Of a stretch of DNA of 64,000 nt, positions 15,809-23,524 are shown piece by piece. The stretch's first letter is position 1, and every line of letters starts with the position of its first letter. Below the pieces are notes generated by a model, which searched no databases, was not told where the DNA came from, and worked only from the letters and a program-made list of their open reading frames with translations. Made by a program: the position numbers and the translations under genes. Origin of the DNA: Nibricoccus aquaticus (GTDB lineage: Bacteria > Verrucomicrobiota > Verrucomicrobiia > Opitutales > Opitutaceae); the NCBI RefSeq assembly GCF_002310495.1, contig NZ_CP023344.1, positions 1,054,001 to 1,118,000 of the forward strand, given 5' to 3'.

Positions 15809-17083
15809 TTAACCGCGCACCTGACCAGTCCCATCGACTAGAAATTTATAGCTGCACAGCTCGCGCAACCCCATCGGTCCGCGCGCATGCAGCCGATCCG
15901 TGCTGATGCCGATCTCGGCACCAAACCCGAACTCGAAGCCGTCATTGAACCGCGTGGACGCATTCCAGAAAACCGCCGCGCTATCGACGCCCGCCTGGAA
16001 ACGCCGCGCCGCTTTTTCATCCGCCGTCACGATCGCCTCACTATGCGCCGAGCTGTCGCGATTGATCGTCGCGATGGCCGTCTCCAGCGAGTCCACAACG
16101 CGGATCGCGATGATGTAATCGAGAAACTCCGTCCGATAATCCGCATCGACCGCAGGCGTCAGCGCGATCTTCTCACGCTCCAGAATCGCCGCGCTCGCCG
16201 CGTCACACCGCAGCTGCACGTTCTTCGCGAGCAAGGCCCGCGCGACCCGAGGCAACAGTTTCTCCGCCGCCTCGCGATGCACGAGCAGCTGCTCGGCCGC
16301 GTTGCACACCGAGACGCGCGACGCCTTCGCGTTCACTGTGATTTTCTCCGCCAGCTCCGCGTCCGCCGCCTTGTCGAGATAGACGAAGCAAATGCCGTTG
16401 TAGTGCTTGATCACGGGCACGGTCGCATTCTCCGCCACGAAGCGGATCAAGCTCTCGCCACCACGCGGGATGATGCAGTGCACGTACTGATCGAGTTTGA
16501 GGAGCGTGTTCAGCGCCGCCCGATCCGTCGTCGGAATGAGCTGCACCGCATCGCCAGGAATCCCCGCGTGTTCCAGCGCCTGCGTGATGAGCGCGGCGAA
16601 CGCGGTGTTCGTATGAAAAATCTCTTTGCCGCCGCGCAGGATCGCAGCGTTGCCGCTCTTCAAGCAGAGGATCGCGCAATCAATCGTCACGTTGGGGCGC
16701 GCCTCGTAAATGATCCCGATCACACCGATCGGCACGCGAATGCGACGGATGCGCAGACCGTTGGGCCGCGTCGTTTCATCCAAAAGCTCGCCGACAGGAT
16801 CGGGCAGCGCCACGACCTCACGGACACTCGTCGCCAACTGCGCGAGCCGGGCCGGATTCAACGTTAGCCGCTCGATCTGCGCCTTCGCGAGACCGTTGGA
16901 TTCAGCCGCCGCCAGATCCTTCACATTCGCGGCGAGAATCGTCTCGTGCGAAGACTCGATCAATTCCGCCAGCCGCGTGAGGGCGACGTTCTTCTGCTCC
17001 GGCGGAGTCGTCGCCAAAACAAGCGACGCCGCACGCGCGCGTTGAGCGATGGAAGTTACGAGTTGAGCAAGATCGGCAGACAT
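15809..17083 (-). CDS. proA: Glutamate-5-semialdehyde dehydrogenase (gamma-glutamyl phosphate reductase)
   Basis: A 424-residue NADPH-dependent enzyme that reduces L-glutamyl 5-phosphate to glutamate 5-semialdehyde, the second step of proline synthesis, in the cytoplasm. ProA signatures are present: IRRIRVPIGVIGIIYEARPNVT, LKSGNAAILRGGKE, the catalytic Cys260 in RVSVCNAAEQLL, and the C-terminal NASTRFNDGFEFGFGAEIGIS with LHARGPMGLRELCSYKF. Length is standard. proB is not adjacent, and the gene appears to stand alone. Confidence 0.97.
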   Translation of the reverse strand: MSADLAQLVTSIAQRARAASLVLATTPPEQKNVALTRLAELIESSHETILAANVKDLAAAESNGLAKAQIERLTLNPARLAQLATSVREVVALPDPVGELLDETTRPNGLRIRRIRVPIGVIGIIYEARPNVTIDCAILCLKSGNAAILRGGKEIFHTNTAFAALITQALEHAGIPGDAVQLIPTTDRAALNTLLKLDQYVHCIIPRGGESLIRFVAENATVPVIKHYNGICFVYLDKAADAELAEKITVNAKASRVSVCNAAEQLLVHREAAEKLLPRVARALLAKNVQLRCDAASAAILEREKIALTPAVDADYRTEFLDYIIAIRVVDSLETAIATINRDSSAHSEAIVTADEKAARRFQAGVDSAAVFWNASTRFNDGFEFGFGAEIGISTDRLHARGPMGLRELCSYKFLVDGTGQVRG

Positions 17084-17247
17084 GAAGCGAAAAAGTTGCC
17101 CGCGCAGCCCGCGGAAGGCACGGAAGAAATGCAGGGACAGACAACACGCAAGCGGAGCAGTTTTCAGCGTCTGGCATCAGCCGTAGCCGCGCTCGTTAGA
17201 GCGTGGCTCTGCAGCGGCAATAGCCGCCAGAGGTCATAGCCCCCGTG

Positions 17248-17562
17248 CTACCGCTTAGTTTGGCTGCTCTCTTGCTTCTTTGAGGAACCTTCAGCGAGTT
17301 CGGTAACGTATGCTTCAACTTCCGCCGTGGTCGTGAATGCATTCTCCACGCCCTCCCACCCGTAGACAGCAGTCGCCGCGCGAGAAACGCCAAATCCCAA
17401 AGAAGGAAGATACTCAATAACGTGCATCTCCTGTTTGATCGTAAGATCGATCATGAACGCTCCAGACGGAAATACCGCGAGTTTCGGTTGGCTATGCGGC
17501 AACCGCGCACACAAGCGGCTGAGAAACTCTTCCGGCATGGGTTCCATAGCTTCTTTAACCAA
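17248..17562 (-). CDS. Hypothetical protein, 104 residues
   Basis: A short frame with balanced composition (KLAVFPSGAFMIDLTIKQEMHVIEYLP, then FTTTAEVEAYVTELAEGS near the end) and no signal peptide or membrane segment. A beta-rich middle and a C-terminal helix are suggested. The composition is less biased than the shadow frames, which supports a real protein, but I recognise no family and see no ribosome binding site. The start could be the ATG at 17562 or Met7/Met9. It sits alone between proA and rsfS. Confidence 0.5.
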   Translation of the reverse strand: MVKEAMEPMPEEFLSRLCARLPHSQPKLAVFPSGAFMIDLTIKQEMHVIEYLPSLGFGVSRAATAVYGWEGVENAFTTTAEVEAYVTELAEGSSKKQESSQTKR

Positions 17563-17612
17563 GCAGCCATGGTCTAAAGACCGCAGCTACGACTAAGTCT
17601 CATCTCATAGCA

Positions 17613-18215
17613 TCACTTCTTCTTCGCCGCTTTCTTCGCCGGCTTCTTCGCAGCCGCGGCTTTTTTCTTCGGCGCAGCCTGTGCCTTCGCGACGCGCTTC
17701 GCCTTGGCGATCGCTTTCACCTTGGCCGTGGCCTTTTCCTTCCGGGGCGCTTTCGCTTTCACCGGAGCTTCTCTGGTTTTCGCCGGAGCTTTGGCTGCTT
17801 TGCCCCCGCCCGCTTTCACCTTGGCCGCGTAAGCCTCGGGATTCACCAGTGCTTCAACCGGGATGTCTTCGGCGTCTTTCCAGAGATTTTCCAACGCGTA
17901 CTTCTTCCGGTTTTCCGGCGTGAAGACGTGGATCATGAGGTCAAACGCATCGACCACCAGCCAGCCACTCTCCAGGCCTTTATCCATTCCGAGGATTTTG
18001 GTGCCCGTGGCATCGATCACCTTCTCCAGCTCGACGCGCAGCGCGCGCAGATGCGGCTCGGAGTTACCAGTCGCGAGAATCAGATAATCCGTGATCGAGG
18101 ATTGCTCGGAGACATCGAGCACGCGCAGATCGTCGGCTTTTTTTTCGTCGAGGGCTTTGCAAATGAGCGCGAGCAAAGCGGGATGGGCGGCAGTCGTGGG
18201 CGTGGTGGAGTTCAT
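17613..18215 (-). CDS. rsfS: Ribosomal silencing factor RsfS with long basic C-terminal tail
   Basis: Residues 8 to about 122 match RsfS (Iojap/YbeB), which binds uL14 on the large ribosomal subunit and blocks subunit joining in starvation: ALDEKKADDLRVLDVSEQSS, ITDYLILATGNSEPHLRAL, ESGWLVVDAFDLMIHVFTP and YALENLWKDAEDIPV. Residues about 132-200 are an added tail almost entirely Lys/Ala with Pro, Arg and Val, ending KKPAKKAAKKK, like histone H1-type tails; typical RsfS proteins are about 105-130 residues and stop before this. The ATG at 18215 is family-like; the frame extends upstream without similarity. It follows nadD by 7 bases, the classical nadD-rsfS pairing. Confidence 0.93.
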   Translation of the reverse strand: MNSTTPTTAAHPALLALICKALDEKKADDLRVLDVSEQSSITDYLILATGNSEPHLRALRVELEKVIDATGTKILGMDKGLESGWLVVDAFDLMIHVFTPENRKKYALENLWKDAEDIPVEALVNPEAYAAKVKAGGGKAAKAPAKTREAPVKAKAPRKEKATAKVKAIAKAKRVAKAQAAPKKKAAAAKKPAKKAAKKK

Positions 18216-18222
18216 GCAGGTT

Positions 18223-18837
18223 TCAGCGATAAAGACGTTTTTCGGCGATGTGGACAATCGCCTTATGCGGGACGAAGTAATCCAGCGAAAGCCCGAGGCG
18301 GATGCGTTCACGCAGCTCCGTCGAACTGATTTCCACCAAGTGCCCGTCGCAGCGATGGAGCCGCAGCCCCGGAATCGCCGGCGTGGCTTTCACCGGATGG
18401 CCCGGGCGTTCGAGGAAGATAAACTCCACCAGCTTCGCCAGCTCCTCGATTTCCTTCCAAAGATGCAGCTTCGGCAGCTGGTCGCCGCCAATGATCCAGT
18501 AGAGCTGATCGTCCGGGAAGAGCTCCCGAAAGTGCCGGACCGAATCGATCGTGTAGCTCACGCCGCCCTTGCGCAGTTCGTAATCGGATACCTCGAAGCG
18601 ATCGTCCCATTCGACGGCCGCGTGCAACATCGCGAGCCGGTCCTCCGTGGAGCACTGCACGTCATCGGGTTTCAGCGGAGCCTGAGCGGCGGGCACGAGG
18701 AAGAGCCGATCGAGCTGGTGCTGCTCGTAAGCATCCTGCGCGGCGATGAGGTGTCCGAAGTGGACGGGGTCAAAACTACCCCCAAGAAAACCGATCTTCA
18801 CGGCGCGGACCGTGGGCAGCGCCCTGTGCTCCGGCAA
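18223..18837 (-). CDS. nadD: Nicotinate-nucleotide adenylyltransferase
   Basis: It converts nicotinate mononucleotide and ATP to deamido-NAD in NAD synthesis. The nucleotidyltransferase fold motif GFLGGSFDPVHFGHL is near the N-terminus. SYTIDSVRHFRELFPDDQLYWIIGGDQL is the adjacent NadD substrate region, and the C-terminal ISSTELRERIRLG carries the ISxT ATP-binding motif. Coding from the ATG at 18837 gives 204 residues; a GTG at 18801 just before KIGFLGG gives 192 and is equally plausible. It is followed by rsfS with a 7-base gap. Confidence 0.94.
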   Translation of the reverse strand: MPEHRALPTVRAVKIGFLGGSFDPVHFGHLIAAQDAYEQHQLDRLFLVPAAQAPLKPDDVQCSTEDRLAMLHAAVEWDDRFEVSDYELRKGGVSYTIDSVRHFRELFPDDQLYWIIGGDQLPKLHLWKEIEELAKLVEFIFLERPGHPVKATPAIPGLRLHRCDGHLVEISSTELRERIRLGLSLDYFVPHKAIVHIAEKRLYR

Positions 18838-18967
18838 GGGAATGTTTCAGCCGCTTCCTTTCCGACGACGCCATGCTACCTCCGCACATATCGCAAACAC
18901 GCGCCCACCCCTCAGCCCACCATTGACGCCCGGCCTCCGCTCAAGAAAGTCGCCCGCTGCGTGCCAC

Positions 18968-19053
18968 GCCCTCGTGGTGGAATGGTAGACACTTGGGACT
19001 TAAAATCCCCTGCTCGTAAGAGCGTGCCGGTTCGAGTCCGGCCGGGGGCACCA
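18968..19053 (+). tRNA. tRNA-Leu (anticodon UAA), integration target
   Basis: An 86-base class II tRNA including encoded CCA. The acceptor stem GCCCTCG (18968-18974) pairs with CGGGGGC, and the discriminator is A19050. The anticodon stem-loop GGGACTTAAAATCCC gives anticodon TAA at 19001-19003. A long variable arm and T-loop GGTTCGAGTCC follow. The 3' part from the anticodon loop onward (18999-19054) is duplicated exactly at 35675-35730, which marks this gene as the attachment site of the genomic island to its right. Confidence 0.97.
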
Positions 19054-19054
19054 A
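18999..19054 (+). repeat. attL: left copy of 56 bp direct repeat
   Basis: This is the 3' portion of tRNA-Leu(UAA) from CTTAAAATCCCC to GGGGCACCAA. It is identical over all 56 bases to 35675-35730; the flanking bases differ on both sides (A and T on the left ends, T and C on the right ends). Integration here keeps the tRNA gene intact. Confidence 0.95.
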
Positions 19055-19442
19055 TTATGGGAGTTTGTGGGCGGGCTCAGTCCTCTGGACCCTATGTAGG
19101 CTGCACGAATGTATTAGTTTTCGATGCAGAAATAAAACCGCATCGTTCCATCGCGACAACATCCGGGACCTACCGAAAAAAGGGTAGACAATCTGTTATC
19201 GCGAAACCTGTGAGATTTAAGTCGTTTGACCTGAATTTTTGCAATTGGACTACGTTAAAACTACGTACACCGCAATTCTAGTAGCCATTGGTCGCAAACG
19301 CACACCACAAAGTTAGCCAAGAAGACAAAAACGATACATGCGGGTCGGTGCGAATGTTCATGCGCATGACGTGAAACTTCTTTGGCATGAGGGTGAACTG
19401 AATAGCTCTGACAACTAATCACAGGGCTTTGGACTTGATCGC
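19055..19442. other. Left end of the island, non-coding
   Basis: About 390 AT-richer bases between attL and the first cargo gene. Frames here are short or antisense and lack protein character. It should contain the promoter for the amidohydrolase operon at 19443 and possibly recombinase arm sites. I cannot identify specific boxes. Confidence 0.5.
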
Positions 19443-20558
19443 ATGAATCAGCCCAACCCCGTGGCTGCGGTGACTCCGCACCCCAAGATCGGTTATTCCA
19501 TTTTTGACATTGAGATTCATGCCCGCCCTGCAAGTCCCCGGAATATCGCGGCCTATCTGCCGTCTTCCTACGTGGATCGTTACCTCGATGGTTTTCTCGG
19601 CGATAGTACCCCCAACCTGGATCAACGTGGCGGCAACGATCGTGAGGATGCGGATATTTCAGATAACTGTGTTGCCGCCAGTAATCCGGAGCTCATCGCG
19701 CGCCAGCTGCTGGATCCCTACGGGATTGAATGGGCGATTTGCACCGGTCCGATCTACAACCTGAGCACCATCGGTGACACGGACTACGCGGTAGCTTTGG
19801 CCAGCGCGTTTAACAACTGGCTGAACAACGATTTTGTCCCGCGTGATACTCGATACTACGGCGTGATCTATGTGGCCATGCAGGATCCGAAGGCTGCGGT
19901 GAAGGAGATCGAAAAGTGGGCAGGCCATCCGCGCGCGAGCCAGGTTTTCATCGGCAGCGCCGGGATTGTACCGCTCGGCCATCGCTCGAACCATATTATT
20001 TACGAAGCCGCGGCGGCGAATGGTCTGCCTGTCGCCACACACAGCACGATGGAAGGCCGCGGTATCACCGGCACTCCCACCGGAAACGGCTACTGCTCGC
20101 GCTACATCGAATACCACACCGGGCTGGCGGCGAGTGCGTTGACGAACGTGACGAGCCTTGTGTGCGAAGGTGTTTTCGCGAAAATTCCCGACTTCCGTTT
20201 CGTGCTGCTGGAATTCGGCATTTCTTGGGCGCAGCCCTTGATGTGGGCGCTCGATCGGGAGTGGAAAAGCCTGCGGTCTGAAATGCCTTTGTTGAAGGAA
20301 CTGCCAAGCGAATACCTGAAACGCCAGTTGTTCTACACTACGCAGCCGATCGAGGAGCCCGACAAGACGCGCGATCTCGTGCAGACGTATCATGCGGTCA
20401 ACGGGAGCAATCAGATCATGTTTTCCAGCGATTATCCGCATTGGGATTTTGACAACCCCGTCGTGATCCTGCCCGGAAGGGACAATGCAGAGCTGAAGCG
20501 CCGCATCCTTCGGGAAAATGCTCTCGCGCTTTATGGCCGCCGACTTGGATTGAAATGA
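19443..20558 (+). CDS. Amidohydrolase-superfamily protein A (Amidohydro_2 / ACMSD-like)
   Basis: A 371-residue TIM-barrel metal-dependent hydrolase/decarboxylase-type protein. The N-terminal metal motif is FDIEIHARP, where D-x-H-x-H would be usual. Central ATHSTMEG supplies a His, VCEGVFAKIPDFRFVLLEFG is the typical Amidohydro_2 strand-helix, and the C-terminal catalytic-type Asp is in MFSSDYPHWDFDNP. LLKELPSEYLKRQLFYTTQP is shared with the paralogue at 20946. It is first in the operon and overlaps the Rieske gene (ATGA). This family includes ACMSD, 5-carboxyvanillate decarboxylase and related ring-product enzymes; the substrate here is unknown. Confidence 0.9.
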   Translation: MNQPNPVAAVTPHPKIGYSIFDIEIHARPASPRNIAAYLPSSYVDRYLDGFLGDSTPNLDQRGGNDREDADISDNCVAASNPELIARQLLDPYGIEWAICTGPIYNLSTIGDTDYAVALASAFNNWLNNDFVPRDTRYYGVIYVAMQDPKAAVKEIEKWAGHPRASQVFIGSAGIVPLGHRSNHIIYEAAAANGLPVATHSTMEGRGITGTPTGNGYCSRYIEYHTGLAASALTNVTSLVCEGVFAKIPDFRFVLLEFGISWAQPLMWALDREWKSLRSEMPLLKELPSEYLKRQLFYTTQPIEEPDKTRDLVQTYHAVNGSNQIMFSSDYPHWDFDNPVVILPGRDNAELKRRILRENALALYGRRLGLK

Positions 20559-20941
20559 GCAACGTCACCTCTCCTTCCCCAACCAAGGCTCGCAAACTGG
20601 TGCCAGCAGGTCCGGCAGATCTGTCGATCGGTGGGCGCCGCATCGTAAAGATCGATACGTATTCCATCGGTGTTTTTCGAATCGAGAGCGGTTACTACGG
20701 CATCGTGAACTACTGCCCGCACGAGGGCGCTGAGCTTTGCAAAGGCCGGCTCACGGGCACAAACCTGCCGACGGACAAGGTCTCCAACTACGAATGGGGC
20801 TGCCAGGGACGGATCCTGCGCTGCCCCTGGCACAAGTGGGAATTCGATCTCATCACCGGCCAGCACCTCGCCGATCCATCGTTCCGGGCACGCACTTATC
20901 GCGTCATCGAAAGCGAAGGACAGCTCACCATTGAACTTTGA
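20555..20941 (+). CDS. Rieske [2Fe-2S] ferredoxin-like protein
   Basis: A 128-residue soluble Rieske protein. The cluster-binding motifs are complete: CPHEGAELC (Cys-x-His, about residues 54-56) and CPWHKWEFD (Cys-x-x-His, about 95-98). The spacing between the two motifs is longer than in typical ferredoxins because of an insert (KGRLTGTNLPTDKVSNYEWG). No oxygenase catalytic domain is attached, and none is encoded nearby. It overlaps amidohydrolase A by 4 bases and is followed by amidohydrolase B after 4 bases, so the three products are probably made together. The electron partner is not evident. Confidence 0.93.
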   Translation: MSNVTSPSPTKARKLVPAGPADLSIGGRRIVKIDTYSIGVFRIESGYYGIVNYCPHEGAELCKGRLTGTNLPTDKVSNYEWGCQGRILRCPWHKWEFDLITGQHLADPSFRARTYRVIESEGQLTIEL

Positions 20942-20945
20942 CCCC

Positions 20946-22037
20946 ATGGACACCCCCTCTCTGAAATTTTTTGATGCCGACGTGCACGTTCGTTGGGATG
21001 ATGATCGTGCGATCGCCGATCGCCTGCCCGAGTCTTGGAAAGAGCGCTGGCTGATCGGCGCGGGTCACACGCAGGCGGGCCTGCGGATCAACCCGAAGTT
21101 CTACAATCCGCACGAACCGTTTGGCCAGGGCACTCCCCGGACAGTCGGGCGGCAAGGCTTGGTGTCGGCGGAAGCGCTGGCGAAAGACTGGCTCACTCCG
21201 CAGGGAATCGATGCCGCCCTGGTGAGCGTTTACGATGCGCCGAATCTCTGTACGTTTGGCGACGTCGATTATCCGATGGAGATGGCGCGCGCGGTAAATG
21301 ACTGGCTGGCCGAGGAATGGCTGGAAAAGTCGCCGGCTGTTTACGGGACCATCGTGGTGGCGACGCAAAATCCAGAGGAGGCCGCCAGAGAGATTCGTCG
21401 CGCGGCCCGTCACAACCGGATGCTGCAGGTGATGCTGCCGACCGGGAGCATGTTTCCCTATGGAAATCGGCGTTTCTATCCGATCTATGAAGCCGCGCAG
21501 GAATGCGGTTTGGCAATTGCGATTCACTCCGGCACTGAGGGCATGGGCACAAGTCCGGCGCCCACGCCGTGCGGCTGGCCGGGCACTTTGTCTGAGTTGC
21601 GAGTGACACGCTCGACCACGTTTCTCGGTCACCTGACCAGCATGATCACCGAAGGTGTGTTTGTTCGGTTTCCCGAACTGCGCGTCGTAGGTCTCGAGGT
21701 AGGCGTGGCGTGGTTGTCCACCTACCTCTGGCGGTTCGACAAAAATTACAAAGGTCTGCGTTCAGAATGTCCGTGGTTGAAGGAGTTGCCGAGTGAATAC
21801 ACACGACGCTTCTTCCGCTTCGGTACTCAGAGTGCAGAGCCGGGTAATCCGGCTTCCGAATTCTGGCGTTTGCTCGGATCCAATCGCCTGGATGAAACCC
21901 TGATGTTCTCGAGCAATTACCCACGATGGGATCATGAAACTCCGGTGTTCTCCCATGGCATGGCCTCCGCCGCGCCCGAAAAAATCGAGGCGTTGAAGGT
22001 CGGCGTCGCCCGTTCCACCTACCCAAGATTGCTTTGA
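20946..22037 (+). CDS. Amidohydrolase-superfamily protein B (paralogue, degraded catalytic motif)
   Basis: A 363-residue paralogue of protein A with the same order of blocks: FFDADVHVRW at the N-terminus, IAIHSGTEG in the middle, VFVRFPELRVVGLEVG, and LKELPSEYTRRFFRF. The C-terminal block SSDYPHWD of protein A is SSNYPRWD here, so the usual catalytic/metal Asp and the following His are both replaced. It may be a non-catalytic partner subunit, or it may use another chemistry. The start is the ATG at 20946, 4 bases after the Rieske stop; an in-frame TTG at 20931 lies inside the Rieske gene. Confidence 0.88.
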   Translation: MDTPSLKFFDADVHVRWDDDRAIADRLPESWKERWLIGAGHTQAGLRINPKFYNPHEPFGQGTPRTVGRQGLVSAEALAKDWLTPQGIDAALVSVYDAPNLCTFGDVDYPMEMARAVNDWLAEEWLEKSPAVYGTIVVATQNPEEAAREIRRAARHNRMLQVMLPTGSMFPYGNRRFYPIYEAAQECGLAIAIHSGTEGMGTSPAPTPCGWPGTLSELRVTRSTTFLGHLTSMITEGVFVRFPELRVVGLEVGVAWLSTYLWRFDKNYKGLRSECPWLKELPSEYTRRFFRFGTQSAEPGNPASEFWRLLGSNRLDETLMFSSNYPRWDHETPVFSHGMASAAPEKIEALKVGVARSTYPRLL

Positions 22038-22068
22038 TTCCGCCTGGTCCAACGCAAAGCTGGGCTTC

Positions 22069-22974
22069 GTGAAACGCGGAACGAAAAAAGCGAAGCCTCC
22101 CGTTGTTGACGCGACAGGCGAGAGTTTCGAAGCGCCGCGTTCCTATGACTGGAACGCGGTGCGTTGCCGGCTCCTCTGGTGCTATCGCAATCAGCCGAAC
22201 ACGATCAAAGGTTCGTTTGAGACCATGAATTTCATCCTCTGGCATATGCTGGAGGGCGAAGTCGATGTGACCGCATCCGGGCCACCTGTGAAGGCGGGCA
22301 AGGGTTCGTGGATGGTGCTCGTGCCTGGATTGGGGCGGCGCACGCAAAGTTTTTCTCCGAAATCACGCATCATCTCGATTCACTTCGCGGTCGAGGTGGG
22401 CTCGGCCAAATGGGAGGGGCCGTCGGTTGCGGTCTTGAAGGGAAATCCCGAGTTGGAAGCCGCGGCCGAAGTGCTGGAACAATTCACCTATAAAAAGCAC
22501 GCCGACGGCATTCCGCCGGGAGGTCCGATCCTGTCGATTTCCAGTTTCGAAGAGCAAATCGAGGTCCGGGAAAAAATCTGGGCTTTCTGGCGTATTCTCG
22601 CACCGCAGATTGCGACAGCAGGCATCCGGCTGCGCGCTCCTGATCTGACGCATCCGCTGATGGCCAAGAGCATGACGTTGATCGAAAGCTGGCCGATGGC
22701 CGCCAACTGGAATCGTCGCAAGGTATCACAAGCCGTGGGCGTGAGTGCGAGTCAGCTGGACCGCATCTGGCGGGACACCTGCGGACAGACACCGTTTCAA
22801 TTCTGGAGCCAGCGCCGGTTGCTGTATGCGTGCAGCCAACTGCAAAGCATGGAACGCGGCGTGAAGGAAATCGCCCACGAGCTCGGCTTCGTCCACCTCT
22901 CGCAATTTTCCAATTGGTTTCGTCGGCATCAACACACGTCGCCGCGGACCTATCGCTATACGTTCTCTGGATGA
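22069..22974 (+). CDS. AraC-family transcriptional regulator
   Basis: A 301-residue regulator. The N-terminal part (about 30-180) is a cupin-like sensing domain (MNFILWHMLEGEVDVTASG, then GSWMVLVPGLGRR). The C-terminal AraC double helix-turn-helix covers about 200-298 (NRRKVSQAVGVSASQLDRIW, then GVKEIAHELGFVHLSQFSNWFRRH and SPRTYRYTF). The start is GTG at 22069, 31 bases after amidohydrolase B, with no obvious Shine-Dalgarno. Lying at the end of the amidohydrolase operon and followed by a strong terminator, it probably regulates the island's catabolic genes, an inference from position. Confidence 0.92.
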   Translation: MKRGTKKAKPPVVDATGESFEAPRSYDWNAVRCRLLWCYRNQPNTIKGSFETMNFILWHMLEGEVDVTASGPPVKAGKGSWMVLVPGLGRRTQSFSPKSRIISIHFAVEVGSAKWEGPSVAVLKGNPELEAAAEVLEQFTYKKHADGIPPGGPILSISSFEEQIEVREKIWAFWRILAPQIATAGIRLRAPDLTHPLMAKSMTLIESWPMAANWNRRKVSQAVGVSASQLDRIWRDTCGQTPFQFWSQRRLLYACSQLQSMERGVKEIAHELGFVHLSQFSNWFRRHQHTSPRTYRYTFSG

Positions 22975-22988
22975 GCGCCTGACGCTCA

Positions 22989-23022
22989 GCAAAAAAGCCG
23001 GCCCGAGCGGCCGGCTTTTTGC
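22989..23022. terminator. Bidirectional Rho-independent terminator
   Basis: AAGCCGGCC pairs with GGCCGGCTT around CGAGC. It is flanked by an A-run on the left and a T-run on the right, so it can stop both the plus-strand AraC operon and the convergent minus-strand operon that ends at 23045. Confidence 0.92.
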
Positions 23023-23044
23023 GATGAAGGAATTAGGGGGCTAC

Positions 23045-23494
23045 TCAGTTTTTAGGATTCAGCGTGATTTCACGCATGAGTTTGATGCCGTGAACCTCAC
23101 GCATATCGACGCGATCGGTGGCGATTTTGAAGCGCTGGTCGGCGTCACCTTCGGCTTCGAGGACGATCTTGCCCCAGCGTTCACGGACGTTGTCCTGATC
23201 GGCCATGTTGCGGGTCTCGACCATCAGGAGGACGTTGAAGTCACTGGGGTTTCCCGGATGACCCAGCAGGATTTTGTAGTCGAGGATGAGGCCTTCTTTT
23301 TTCGCCTGACGCATGACGGCATCGAAGGTGCGGGTGATGCTTTTCAAGTAGGCTTCGACCATGCCGTGCTTGGCGCGGACAATGGTAATCTCCCAGACCG
23401 TGCCTTCCGTGTAAGGAGCTTCGTCTTTGGCGAAGGTTTTTCCGGAAAAAGCGAGGAGCGCCGTGAGAAGAATGAGGAGGAGTTTGTTTTTCAT
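23045..23494 (-). CDS. Exported small protein, dimeric alpha/beta-barrel-like
   Basis: A 149-residue protein with a signal peptide (MKNKLLLILLTALLAFSGKTFA, cleavage after about residue 22). The mature part starts VWEITIVRAKHGMVEAYLKS and continues with FDAVMRQAKKEGLILDYKI and FNVLLMVETRNMADQD. This beta-alpha-beta pattern recalls the ferredoxin-like antibiotic-monooxygenase/EthD fold. No catalytic residues can be assigned. It is last in the minus-strand operon after the MFS transporter (30-base gap). It might bind or process a small molecule in the periplasm. Confidence 0.75.
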   Translation of the reverse strand: MKNKLLLILLTALLAFSGKTFAKDEAPYTEGTVWEITIVRAKHGMVEAYLKSITRTFDAVMRQAKKEGLILDYKILLGHPGNPSDFNVLLMVETRNMADQDNVRERWGKIVLEAEGDADQRFKIATDRVDMREVHGIKLMREITLNPKN

Positions 23495-23524
23495 AGAGAG
23501 GATCGAGAAGGGACGTACTGCGGA

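Noticed and set aside
18091-19281. 396-codon plus-strand open frame through nadD, rsfS and the tRNA
   Set aside because: It is antisense to nadD and rsfS, runs straight across tRNA-Leu and the island junction, and has no coherent protein character.
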